Of a DNA stretch of 64,000 nt, positions 56,014-64,000 are shown piece by piece. The notes below the pieces were generated by a model, which did not search any database, had not been told where the DNA came from, and worked only from the letters and a program-made list of their open reading frames with translations. Position 1 is the stretch's first letter. The number at the start of each line of letters is the position of its first letter. The DNA is taken from NCBI RefSeq assembly GCF_006440675.2, contig NZ_CP083951.1, positions 992,001 to 1,056,000 of the forward strand, given 5' to 3'. The DNA is from Mesorhizobium sp. B2-8-5. Its GTDB lineage: Bacteria > Pseudomonadota > Alphaproteobacteria > Rhizobiales > Rhizobiaceae. Position numbers and translations under genes: made by a program.

Positions 56014-56385
56014 ATGCCTCCGCGCAAGATAAATCTGGTCGAGGCGGCGGACGCGAAGATCACCAAGGTCTTCGATCCGCATATCGCCGGTGACGTGAAC
56101 GATGCCCAAGCCAAGGTCGCCAAGTTCGGCGAGGTCTTCGACTGGCATGCGCATGAGAATGAGGACGAAGCCTTCCTCGTGCTGCGCGGCCGGATCGCGA
56201 TCGATTTCCGCGACGGTCCGGTCGAACTCGGCGAGGGCGACTTCATCGTCGTGCCGAAAGGCACCGAACACCGGCCGCGCTCGCTCAGCAAGGAGCCTGT
56301 CGTGCTGATGTTCGAGCCGGCGACGGCGCTCAACACCGGCAATGCCAAGAGCGACCTCACCGTCGCCGATCTCAAGCGGCTGTGA
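56014..56385 (+). CDS. Cupin domain-containing protein
   Basis: A 123-aa protein. The cupin motif 1, HAHENEDEAFLVLRG, and motif 2, LGEGDFIVVPKGTEHRP, supply metal ligands (His, His, Glu, His) of a beta-barrel. The role is unknown. It is also located inside the sucC-sucD interval. Confidence 0.87.
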   Translation: MPPRKINLVEAADAKITKVFDPHIAGDVNDAQAKVAKFGEVFDWHAHENEDEAFLVLRGRIAIDFRDGPVELGEGDFIVVPKGTEHRPRSLSKEPVVLMFEPATALNTGNAKSDLTVADLKRL

Positions 56386-56435
56386 CCATGACCGCGCAGT
56401 CTTCCACGACCAACGGTTTTTAGAAAAGGGCCACC

Positions 56436-57338
56436 ATGTCCATTCTCGTCGACAAGAACACGAAGGTGCTGGTGCAGGGCCTGACCGGCAAGACCGGCAC
56501 GTTCCACACCGAGCAGGCGCTGGCCTATCACGGCACCAAGATGGTGGGCGGCGTCCATCCGAAGAAGGGCGGCGAGACCTGGACGGGCGCCAAGGGCGAG
56601 AGCTTGCCGATCTTCGCCACGGTGGCCGAAGGCAAGGCAAAGACGGGCGCCAACGCCTCGGTCATCTATGTGCCGCCGGCTGGTGCTGCCGAAGCCATCA
56701 TCGAGGCAATCGAGGCGGAGATCCCGCTGATCGTCTGCATCACCGAAGGCATCCCGGTGATGGACATGGTCAAGGTCAAGGCGCGTCTCGATCGCTCCAC
56801 CTCGCGGCTGATCGGCCCGAACTGCCCGGGCGTGCTGACGCCCGACGAATGCAAGATCGGCATCATGCCGGGCAACATCTTCCGCAAGGGCTCGGTCGGC
56901 GTTGTTTCCCGCTCGGGAACACTTACCTATGAGGCAGTCTTCCAGACCACCAATGTCGGCCTCGGCCAGACCACGGCGGTGGGCATCGGCGGCGACCCGG
57001 TCAAGGGCACCGAATTCATCGATGTGCTGGAGATGTTCCTCGCCGACGACGAGACCAAGTCGATCATCATGATCGGCGAGATCGGCGGCTCGGCCGAGGA
57101 AGACGCCGCGCAGTTCCTCAAGGACGAAGCCAAGCGCGGCCGCAAGAAACCGATGGCGGGCTTCATCGCCGGGCGCACGGCGCCGGCCGGCCGAACCATG
57201 GGCCATGCGGGCGCGGTGATCTCGGGCGGCAAGGGCGGCGCGGAAGACAAGATCGCGGCGATGGAATCGGCCGGCATCAAGGTTTCGCCATCGCCGGCGA
57301 GGCTCGGCACGACGCTGGTCGAGGCGATCAAGGGTTAA
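56436..57338 (+). CDS. sucD: Succinyl-CoA ligase [ADP-forming] subunit alpha
   Basis: A 300-aa protein. A CoA-binding Rossmann fold begins [20 protein letters not shown], and the catalytic phosphohistidine lies in [14 protein letters not shown]. It forms the complex with SucC. Its end is followed by an inverted repeat (57339-57450) before sucA. It has an AAAGGGCCACC ribosome site. Confidence 0.97.
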   Translation: MSILVDKNTKVLVQGLTGKTGTFHTEQALAYHGTKMVGGVHPKKGGETWTGAKGESLPIFATVAEGKAKTGANASVIYVPPAGAAEAIIEAIEAEIPLIVCITEGIPVMDMVKVKARLDRSTSRLIGPNCPGVLTPDECKIGIMPGNIFRKGSVGVVSRSGTLTYEAVFQTTNVGLGQTTAVGIGGDPVKGTEFIDVLEMFLADDETKSIIMIGEIGGSAEEDAAQFLKDEAKRGRKKPMAGFIAGRTAPAGRTMGHAGAVISGGKGGAEDKIAAMESAGIKVSPSPARLGTTLVEAIKG

Positions 57339-57450
57339 GGCAGTAGTGAGTAGGCAGTAGTCAGTAGTGAACAGGGAAGAACGGGCGAGTAGCAGCTGAG
57401 CGGGAATTTCCATCGTTCTACTCACTACTGACTACTCACTATTCCCCTCG
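57339..57450. repeat. Inverted repeat with GTAGTGAGTAG micro-repeats between sucD and sucA
   Basis: The left arm (about 57339-57379) has GGCAGTAGTGAGTAGGCAGT and so on, and the right arm (about 57417-57449) has CTACTCACTACTGACTACTC. The arms are inverse with small differences and belong to the design seen at 32263 and 35196. It could weaken read-through between sucD and sucA or process the transcript. Confidence 0.75.
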
Positions 57451-57482
57451 AAAGGAGACGGAGCCAGGCTCCGCAGACGAAA

Positions 57483-60470
57483 ATGGCAAGACAAGATCAG
57501 GCCAACGACCAATTCTCGCTCACCTCATTCCTCTATGGCGGTAATGCCGACTATATCGACGCGCTCTACGCCGCCTATGAAGACAACCCCGCCTCCGTCG
57601 ATCCGGAGTGGCAGGACTTCTTCGCGGCGCTGAAGGACGACGCGGGCGACGTCCGCAAGAACGCCAAGGGCGCCTCCTGGGCGAAGCCCTCCTGGCCGCT
57701 GACGGCCAATGGCGAGCTGGTCTCGGCGCTCGACGGCAATTGGGGGCTGATCGAGAAGGCGATCGAAAAGAAGGTGAAGGGAAAGGCGGTCATCAACGGC
57801 GCCGTGCTTTCCGACGCCGACGTGCACCAGGCGACGCGCGATTCCGTGCGCGCCATCATGATGATCCGCGCCTACCGCATGCGCGGCCATCTGCACGCCA
57901 ATCTCGACCCGCTCGGCATCGCCAAGCCGCTCGAGGATTACAACGAGCTGTCGCCGGAGAACTACGGCTTCACCGAAGCCGACTACGACCGGCCGATCTT
58001 CCTCGACAATGTGCTGGGGCTCGAATTCGGCACCGTGCGGCAGATGCTGGACATCCTGAGCCGTACCTATTGCTCGACGCTCGGCGTCGAGTTCATGCAC
58101 ATCTCCGACCCGGAAGAGAAGGCCTGGATCCAGGCGCGCATCGAAGGCGCCGACAAGGAGATCACCTTCACCGCCACCGGCAAGAAGGCGATCCTGTCGA
58201 AGCTGGTAGAGGCCGAGGGCTTCGAGCAGTATATCGACGTCAAGTACAAGGGCACCAAGCGTTTCGGCCTCGATGGCAGCGAGTCGCTGATCCCGGCGCT
58301 GGAGCAGATCGTCAAGCGCGGCGGCCAGCTCGGCCTGAAGGAAATCGTGCTCGGCATGGCGCATCGCGGCCGCCTCAACGTGCTTTCCCAGGTGATGGCC
58401 AAGCCGCACCGCGCCATCTTCCACGAGTTCAAGGGCGGCTCGGCCGCGCCCGACGAGGTCGAAGGCTCGGGCGACGTGAAGTACCATCTCGGCGCCTCGT
58501 CGGACCGCGAGTTCGACGGCAACAAAGTGCATCTGTCGCTGACGGCCAATCCCTCGCATCTGGAAATCGTCGACCCCGTCGTGATGGGCAAGGCGCGCGC
58601 CAAGCAGGACCAGCTCGCCGGCCGCGAACGTGGCGAGGTCGTGCCGCTGTCGGAGCGCGCCAAGGTGATGCCGCTGCTTTTGCATGGCGACGCCGCCTTC
58701 GCCGGCCAGGGCGTGATCGCCGAAATTCTCGGCCTGTCGGGCCTGCGCGGCCATCGCGTCGCAGGCACGCTGCATTTCATCATCAACAACCAGATCGGCT
58801 TCACCACCAATCCGCGCTTCTCGCGCTCCTCGCCCTATCCGTCGGATGTGGCCAAGATGATCGAGGCGCCGATCTTCCACGTCAACGGCGACGATCCGGA
58901 AGCGGTGGTGCATGCCGCAAAGGTCGCGACCGAGTTCCGCATGAAGTTCCACAAGCCGGTGGTGGTGGACATGTTCTGCTACCGCCGCTTCGGCCACAAT
59001 GAGGGCGACGAGCCGGCCTTCACCCAGCCGATCATGTACCGCAACATCCGCACCCATAAGACGGTGGTGCAGGTCTATGCCGACCGGCTGATCGCCGAAG
59101 GCCACGTCACCCAGGCCGAGGTCGACAAGATGCGGGCCGACTGGCGCGCGCATCTGGAAGCCGAATGGGAAGTCGGCCAGCACTACAAGCCCAACAAGGC
59201 CGACTGGCTGGACGGCGCCTGGTCGGGCCTGCGCACCGCCGACAACCAGGACGAACAGCGGCGCGGCAAGACCGCCGTGCCGGTGCGCACGCTGAAGGAG
59301 ATCGGCAAGAAGCTGACCGAGGTGCCGAAGGATTTCGAGGCGCACAAGACCATCCTGCGCTTCCTCGAGAACCGCCGCCAGGCGATCGAGTCCGGCGAAG
59401 GCATCGACTGGTCGACAGCCGAGGCGCTGGCCTTCGGCGCCATCCTGCTCGACGGCAATCCGATCCGGCTTTCCGGCCAGGATTCGGAGCGCGGCACCTT
59501 CTCGCAGCGCCATTCGGTGCTTTACGACCAGCGCGACGAGAACCGCTACATCCCGCTCAACAATCTGTCGGCGGCGCAGGCCGGCTACGAGGTCATCAAC
59601 TCGATGCTGTCGGAAGAGGCGGTGCTAGGCTTCGAATATGGCTACAGCCTGGCCGAGCCCAAGGCGCTGACGCTCTGGGAGGCACAGTTCGGCGACTTCG
59701 CCAACGGCGCCCAGGTCGTGTTCGACCAGTTCATCTCGTCGGGCGAGCGCAAGTGGCTGAGAATGTCGGGTCTCGTCTGCCTCTTGCCGCATGGCTATGA
59801 AGGCCAGGGGCCGGAGCATTCGTCGGCGCGCCTGGAGCGCTTCCTGCAACTCTGCGCGGAAGACAACATGCAGGTCGCCAACGTCACCACGCCGGCCAAC
59901 TATTTCCATATCCTGCGCCGGCAGTTGAAGCGCGACTTCCGCAAGCCGCTGATCCTGATGACGCCGAAGTCGCTGCTGCGCCACAAGCGGGCGGTGTCGA
60001 CGCTGCCGGAAATGTCGGGCGAAAGCTCGTTCCACCGCCTGTTGTGGGACGATGCGCAGCTGCTCCCCAACCAGCCGATCAAGCTGGTGAAGGACTCCAA
60101 GATCCGCCGTGTCGTGCTGTGCTCGGGCAAGGTCTATTACGACCTCTACGAAGAGCGCGAGAAGCGCGGCATCAACGACATCTACCTTTTGCGCGTCGAG
60201 CAGCTCTATCCGTTCCCGGCCAAGGCGCTGATCACCGAGCTGTCACGCTTCCGCAACGCCGAGATGGTGTGGTGCCAGGAGGAGCCCAAGAACATGGGCG
60301 CCTGGTCGTTCATCGATCCCTATCTCGAATGGGTGCTGGCGCATATCGACGCCAAGCATCAGCGGGTGCGCTACACCGGCCGGCCGGCCTCGGCCTCGCC
60401 GGCGACAGGGTTGATGTCGAAGCATCTCAGCCAGCTGGCCGCGTTGCTCGACGATGCTCTCGGCGAATAG
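57483..60470 (+). CDS. sucA: 2-oxoglutarate dehydrogenase E1 component
   Basis: A 995-aa TPP enzyme. HRGRLNVLSQVM and the TPP/Mg block FHVNGDDPEAVVHAAKVATE are intact, as are GLVCLLPHGYEGQGPEHSSA and the late KSLLRHKRAVSTLPEM. It decarboxylates 2-oxoglutarate and passes succinyl to SucB. Its size is normal. An alternate leader of the mRNA contains the repeat at 57339. Confidence 0.97.
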   Translation: MARQDQANDQFSLTSFLYGGNADYIDALYAAYEDNPASVDPEWQDFFAALKDDAGDVRKNAKGASWAKPSWPLTANGELVSALDGNWGLIEKAIEKKVKGKAVINGAVLSDADVHQATRDSVRAIMMIRAYRMRGHLHANLDPLGIAKPLEDYNELSPENYGFTEADYDRPIFLDNVLGLEFGTVRQMLDILSRTYCSTLGVEFMHISDPEEKAWIQARIEGADKEITFTATGKKAILSKLVEAEGFEQYIDVKYKGTKRFGLDGSESLIPALEQIVKRGGQLGLKEIVLGMAHRGRLNVLSQVMAKPHRAIFHEFKGGSAAPDEVEGSGDVKYHLGASSDREFDGNKVHLSLTANPSHLEIVDPVVMGKARAKQDQLAGRERGEVVPLSERAKVMPLLLHGDAAFAGQGVIAEILGLSGLRGHRVAGTLHFIINNQIGFTTNPRFSRSSPYPSDVAKMIEAPIFHVNGDDPEAVVHAAKVATEFRMKFHKPVVVDMFCYRRFGHNEGDEPAFTQPIMYRNIRTHKTVVQVYADRLIAEGHVTQAEVDKMRADWRAHLEAEWEVGQHYKPNKADWLDGAWSGLRTADNQDEQRRGKTAVPVRTLKEIGKKLTEVPKDFEAHKTILRFLENRRQAIESGEGIDWSTAEALAFGAILLDGNPIRLSGQDSERGTFSQRHSVLYDQRDENRYIPLNNLSAAQAGYEVINSMLSEEAVLGFEYGYSLAEPKALTLWEAQFGDFANGAQVVFDQFISSGERKWLRMSGLVCLLPHGYEGQGPEHSSARLERFLQLCAEDNMQVANVTTPANYFHILRRQLKRDFRKPLILMTPKSLLRHKRAVSTLPEMSGESSFHRLLWDDAQLLPNQPIKLVKDSKIRRVVLCSGKVYYDLYEEREKRGINDIYLLRVEQLYPFPAKALITELSRFRNAEMVWCQEEPKNMGAWSFIDPYLEWVLAHIDAKHQRVRYTGRPASASPATGLMSKHLSQLAALLDDALGE

Positions 60471-60531
60471 GGCGCTTGGTGAATAAGCAGACCTGACGAA
60501 ACAGACCTCAAGAAGACAACGGACAGGCACA

Positions 60532-61806
60532 ATGGCTACCGAAATCCGCGTCCCCACTCTCGGCGAATCCGTGACCGAGGCGACTGTCGGCAAGTGGTTC
60601 AAGAAGGTCGGCGACGCGATCGCCGCGGACGAGCCCCTGGTCGAGCTCGAAACCGACAAGGTGACGGTGGAAGTGCCCGCCGCGGGCGCCGGAACGCTGG
60701 CCGAGATCGCCGTCAAGGAAGGCGAGACAGTCAATGTCGGGGCGCTGCTCGGCTCGATTTCGGCGGGGGGCGCGGCCCCGGCGACCAAGCCGCAGGCAGT
60801 CGCCCAGGCCTCCAGCCCGGATGCCGCATCCACCGGCAAGCAGGCTGCGGCCGAAACCGCCAGGATCGCTGGCGATGCCGGCCAGATCGAGCCGCGCACC
60901 ATGCCGCCGGCGCCTGCCGCCGCCAAGCTGATCGCGGAGGCCAATCTCTCGGTCGACCAGTTGTCCGGCTCCGGCAAACGCGGCCAGGTGCTGAAGGGCG
61001 ACGTGCTCGACGCCATCGCCAAGGGCGCGCCGTCGCAGCCCGCCGAGACGCCGAAGGCTGCTCCGGCGCCGGTCGTTGCCCGGGCGCCGTCCTCGACCGA
61101 GGATGCGCCGCGCGAGGAACGCGTGCGCATGACCAAGCTGCGCCAGACTATCGCACGCCGCCTGAAGGAGGCGCAGTCGACCGCCGCCATGCTCACCACC
61201 TTCAATGAGGTGGATATGAGCGCGGTGATGGCGCTGCGGTCCAAGTACAAGGACGTGTTCGAGAAGAAGCATGGCGTGAAGCTCGGCTTCATGGGTTTCT
61301 TCACCAAGGCGGTGACGCATGCGCTGAAGGAGATCCCGGCGGTCAATGCCGAGATCGACGGCACCGACATCATCTACAAGAATTTCGCCCATGTCGGCGT
61401 TGCTGTCGGCACCGAAAAGGGCCTCGTCGTGCCGGTGGTGCGCGATGCAGACCAGATGTCCATCGCCGAGATCGAGAAGGAGATCGGCCGGCTTGGGCTG
61501 GCGGCGCGAGACGGCAAGCTGTCGGTCGCCGACATGCAGGGCGGCACGTTCACCATCTCCAACGGCGGCGTTTACGGCTCGCTGATGTCGACGCCGATCC
61601 TGAACGCGCCGCAGTCCGGCATTCTTGGCATGCACAAGATCCAGGACCGGCCTGTGGTGGTCGGCGGCCAGATTGTCATTCGTCCGATGATGTATCTGGC
61701 GCTCAGCTACGATCACCGCATCGTCGACGGCAAGGAAGCGGTGACCTTCCTGGTGCGCGTCAAGGAAAGCCTGGAAGATCCCGAGCGGCTGGTGCTCGAT
61801 CTGTGA
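60532..61806 (+). CDS. sucB: Dihydrolipoyllysine succinyltransferase (E2)
   Basis: A 424-aa protein. A lipoyl domain with Lys43 (ETDKVTVEV) is followed by an Ala/Pro linker, the E3-binding domain near residues 125-160, and the catalytic domain with [12 protein letters not shown] near the C-terminus. It transfers the succinyl group to CoA within the 2-oxoglutarate dehydrogenase complex. It is 61 bp downstream of sucA. The E3 gene (lpd) is likely beyond the window. Confidence 0.96.
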   Translation: MATEIRVPTLGESVTEATVGKWFKKVGDAIAADEPLVELETDKVTVEVPAAGAGTLAEIAVKEGETVNVGALLGSISAGGAAPATKPQAVAQASSPDAASTGKQAAAETARIAGDAGQIEPRTMPPAPAAAKLIAEANLSVDQLSGSGKRGQVLKGDVLDAIAKGAPSQPAETPKAAPAPVVARAPSSTEDAPREERVRMTKLRQTIARRLKEAQSTAAMLTTFNEVDMSAVMALRSKYKDVFEKKHGVKLGFMGFFTKAVTHALKEIPAVNAEIDGTDIIYKNFAHVGVAVGTEKGLVVPVVRDADQMSIAEIEKEIGRLGLAARDGKLSVADMQGGTFTISNGGVYGSLMSTPILNAPQSGILGMHKIQDRPVVVGGQIVIRPMMYLALSYDHRIVDGKEAVTFLVRVKESLEDPERLVLDL

Positions 61807-61822
61807 TCGGAGCTCATCCGAG

Positions 61823-62557
61823 ATGAGCGGCTGGCTGGAACGGCTCGGATTTGCGCTGGGTCGCGCGCTTCGGACTTTTCGGCCGACTGCCCCGGTTCCT
61901 ACCGCTTCACCGGCGAAATCGATTGAATCGGATCCGCCGCCGGGAAGCAGTAATCTAGGCATCTTCGCTCTCAGCGATGCCGAAATGGCGGAACGGAAGA
62001 TCAGCGTCGTCACGATCGGTGAGCTTGAGCTGCCAACCGGCGAAATCGTCGCCTGCGATCCGCTCATCACCGGGCTAAGCCGGCCTGCTTTCAGCCGTAA
62101 GGTGAAGCCGGGACGCTATCCGATCACGCTGTTTCAGGCGCAGGGCTGCATTGCTGCAGCGACCTTGCGGTTTGGCCCCGGCTTGCCGATGCGCTGGGAA
62201 TTGGCGACCTTCGTTCCCGATCGCCCACCAGCCTATAATTCCGAATTTCTTGAATTTATCGTCGATGACGCGGTTGCGTCATTCATGGACAAGTCGGTTC
62301 TGACACTGATGGCCGAGCCGGAGGAGCTCGACGATTATCTTGCCGACGTTGCGTGTTCTTTCGACAGGTTTGGCATGGATAATCCGATTGATGGGAATCC
62401 GCTCAATGTCGCTATGTGCGACACTGGCTATGGCGACGGCGCGTATCGGTCCTTCTGGGGCCTGGACGCGGCCGGCGAACCACTTCTCCTGATAACCGAC
62501 TTCGAAGTGCTCGAAAACGCCGATGGCCGTGAAAACAACCAGGTCACTGATGGCTAA
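61823..62557 (+). CDS. DUF4241 domain-containing protein (copy 1)
   Basis: A 244-aa protein. The domain starts at SNLGIFALSDAEMAERKISV and contains TIGELELPTGEIVACDPLIT, KVKPGRYPITLFQ, and RSFWGLDAAGEPLLLITDFE with a closing NADGRE. The family has unknown function. It lacks a clear signal peptide (starts MSGWLERLGFALG). It is immediately followed by a related copy, so they arose by tandem duplication. It is 16 bp beyond sucB. Confidence 0.8.
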   Translation: MSGWLERLGFALGRALRTFRPTAPVPTASPAKSIESDPPPGSSNLGIFALSDAEMAERKISVVTIGELELPTGEIVACDPLITGLSRPAFSRKVKPGRYPITLFQAQGCIAAATLRFGPGLPMRWELATFVPDRPPAYNSEFLEFIVDDAVASFMDKSVLTLMAEPEELDDYLADVACSFDRFGMDNPIDGNPLNVAMCDTGYGDGAYRSFWGLDAAGEPLLLITDFEVLENADGRENNQVTDG

Positions 62558-62654
62558 CGAAATCGCACCTATGATCGGATTTGCGGCCGGGTCGCCAGCC
62601 TCGATCGCGAGCGGTCGGCTCCAACGGCTCGAACTCGGCCGGACGGTGCGCGGC

Positions 62655-63386
62655 ATGCGGCGGAGTTTCCGGCGCGGCATCGTGATGCTTGGCCTCTCCG
62701 CGGCCATCCCGTCGCCGGCAATCGCCGCCGACTGGGATCCGGCGACGGCGAGCAGCAATTTCGGCATCTTTGCGCTCTCCGATGCGCAATTGGCGGAGCG
62801 CAAGATCGCCGTCACGCCGATCGGCGAGCTGGAACTGCCGACCGGCGAGATCATCGCCTGCGATCCCCTGATCACGACCGACGACTGGCCGGCGCTGGCC
62901 CGCAAGGTGAAGCCGGGGCGCTACCCGGTCATGCTGTTCGAGGCGCAGGGCCGCGTCGCCGCAGCATTCCTTCGCTTCCGTTCCGGCGTGCCGGTGCGCT
63001 GGGAGCTTGCCCTTCTGCCGGGACAGGACGTTTCGACGCTGAACGGCGACGAGATCTTCGGCTATCCCGTTGACGCCGGCCTCGGCTCGTTCATGGACAA
63101 GGCGGCGATGGCCCTGATGTCGGCGGCGCAGGACAAGCTCAAGCCGGATCAGAACTATTATGACGATGTGCTGGCGGCCGAGTTCGCGCCCAACCAGGAC
63201 CGGTTCGTCATGCACCATCCGGACGCCGGCAATCCGGTCAACGTCGCGATGTTCTGGAGCGGCTGGGGCGATGGCTTCTATCCGTCTTTCTGGGGACTGG
63301 ACGCCGCCGGCGACCCGGTCGTCCTGATGACCGATTTCGGCGTGCTCGAAAACGCCGACGGCCGAGAAGGCGACCAGGCCAAGTGA
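62655..63386 (+). CDS. DUF4241 domain-containing protein (copy 2, with signal peptide)
   Basis: A 243-aa protein from the chosen ATG at 62655. A signal-like N-terminus (MRRSFRRGIVMLGLSAA) ends PSPAIAA. The domain SNFGIFALSDAQLAERKIAV, IGELELPTGEIIACDPLITT and FWGLDAAGDPVVLMTDFG closely matches copy 1. Earlier ATGs at 62523 and 62550 would extend it and overlap copy 1. The duplication has changed the predicted location: copy 1 is cytoplasmic, copy 2 exported. Confidence 0.75.
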   Translation: MRRSFRRGIVMLGLSAAIPSPAIAADWDPATASSNFGIFALSDAQLAERKIAVTPIGELELPTGEIIACDPLITTDDWPALARKVKPGRYPVMLFEAQGRVAAAFLRFRSGVPVRWELALLPGQDVSTLNGDEIFGYPVDAGLGSFMDKAAMALMSAAQDKLKPDQNYYDDVLAAEFAPNQDRFVMHHPDAGNPVNVAMFWSGWGDGFYPSFWGLDAAGDPVVLMTDFGVLENADGREGDQAK

Positions 63387-63898
63387 TGACGAATGCCGCC
63401 TCGCCCATGGTCGGATTGATGGCCGGATCGCTGGTGCTGACGGCTGCGACTTCCGGCGCGCAGGCCGCCTGTCCGATCCAGCTCGCCGTCTATGGCGAGG
63501 CGCAGAGCGGCGCCGAGATCGACTTCACCCCGGCCGGCAGCTCGGCGACGATGACCAACGCCTTTCGCATGATCCTCGACAACAATGTCGTGCTCGACGG
63601 CATCGCGATGTGGACCGAAGGCAGCGCCGCGCGGCCGCATGGCTCGCTGATGTACAAATGCCCGACCGGCGACGTCACCGGCGAGGAGCTTGCCGCCTGC
63701 ACGGTCTGGGAAGGCGTCGTCTACAGCGCCGACGAGAAGGGCACGATCGGCCTGCTGCCGGCCGAAGGCGCCGACGCGCCGAAAAGCCTGATCTTTCCCG
63801 ATCTCGGGCCGTCGCTCGAAATGTCGGCCGCTTATGGCCCCGCCGGCTTCTCCAAAGTGCCGTGGGACATCTTCGTGCTGAAAGGCTGCCAGGAATGA
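63386..63898 (+). CDS. Secreted hypothetical protein
   Basis: A 170-aa protein. A signal peptide (MVGLMAGSLVLTAATSGAQA) is followed by Cys-containing beta-rich sequence (CPIQLAVYGEAQSGAEIDFT, SLMYKCPTGDVTGEELAAC) and ends FVLKGCQE. Four or so Cys could form disulfides in the periplasm. No family recognised. Its start overlaps the stop of copy 2 (GTGATG). Confidence 0.7.
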   Translation: MTNAASPMVGLMAGSLVLTAATSGAQAACPIQLAVYGEAQSGAEIDFTPAGSSATMTNAFRMILDNNVVLDGIAMWTEGSAARPHGSLMYKCPTGDVTGEELAACTVWEGVVYSADEKGTIGLLPAEGADAPKSLIFPDLGPSLEMSAAYGPAGFSKVPWDIFVLKGCQE

Positions 63899-64000
63899 GC
63901 GTGGACAGGAAGACACTGCTGGTCACCGGCGGCAGCCGCGGCATCGGCGCGGCCATCTGCCGGCAGGCGAGTGAGGCTGGTTATCGCGTGGCTGTGAACT
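63895..64000 (+). CDS. SDR family oxidoreductase (truncated by window end)
   Basis: Only 35 residues are in view. They begin MSVDRKTLLVTGGSRGIGAA, with the Rossmann TGGSRGIG motif that marks short-chain dehydrogenases. The ATG overlaps the previous stop (ATGA). The gene continues beyond 64000, so the substrate cannot be told. In rhizobia an SDR gene commonly lies between sucB and lpd. Confidence 0.85.
   Translation, partial: MSVDRKTLLVTGGSRGIGAAICRQASEAGYRVAVN

Noticed and set aside
57525..59513. A 662-codon minus-strand frame opposite sucA
   Set aside because: Shadow frame with no recognisable domain; sucA is complete on the plus strand.

Overview
The window looks like a chromosomal segment of a rhizobial alphaproteobacterium, most likely Mesorhizobium or a close Phyllobacteriaceae relative. 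The evidence is high-GC coding sequence, Brucella/rhizobial families (an Omp19-like lipoprotein, an IalB-family protein, DUF1127, DUF2794, DUF1223), an apparent ybhL leader upstream of a Bax-inhibitor gene, the mdh-sucCDAB order, and several dispersed palindromic repeat families typical of Rhizobiales intergenic DNA. I saw no prophage, plasmid functions, CRISPR array, rRNA or recognisable tRNA. The genus assignment is an inference.

Layout. 1-4100: a GNAT remnant, an ACT-domain protein, a bestrophin, DoxX-like and SRPBCC proteins, and a glycine-zipper lipoprotein. 3652-6017 (minus): ffh, chorismate mutase and rpsP, closed by a terminator. 6359-11836: a CPBP protease, an SH3 protein, a zinc peptidase, an FAD amine oxidase and a lytic transglycosylase. 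12001-12519: a GIY-YIG nuclease gene framed by perfect 70-bp inverted repeats. 12565-19965: argG, a LysE exporter, rlmN with a coupled membrane gene, a DHA2 efflux pump, a Met-rich periplasmic protein and a ClC transporter. 19987-23142 (minus): an ECF sigma/anti-sigma pair followed by small zinc-ribbon, helix-rich and DUF4336 proteins. 23615-32765: IalB, YkvA, phhB, a low-molecular-weight phosphatase, thpR, a tesA-ybbA-ybbP type locus, a Bax inhibitor with leader RNA, and GNAT and DUF2794 genes.

32829-44808: a structured RNA candidate, DUF1223, a ceramidase-like gene, acnA, a cytochrome c maturation cluster (ccmA, ccmB, ccmD, ccmG) in which ccmC is reduced to a 15-codon scar, DUF1127 with a dyad operator, an SMP-30 lactonase, a tautomerase, an FMN reductase, a PNPOx pseudogene broken by a repeat and a frameshift, and yciB. 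44873-48727: ftsY, mtaB and dapF. 48843-53201: small membrane, MBL, VOC and Omp19-like genes, zapE and a GNAT gene. 53413-64000: mdh, sucC, two inserted small genes, sucD, sucA, sucB, two DUF4241 paralogues, a secreted protein and a truncated SDR gene. The last block supplies most of the oxidative half of the TCA cycle, with acnA elsewhere in the window.

The most unusual signal is a repeat family that recurs as head-to-head doublets. One doublet encloses an intact GIY-YIG gene, an arrangement that resembles RAYT/REPIN systems but with a different nuclease fold. Independent signs of genome erosion or repeat activity are the ccmC loss, the repeat between ccmA and ccmB, and the repeat inside the PNPOx pseudogene.
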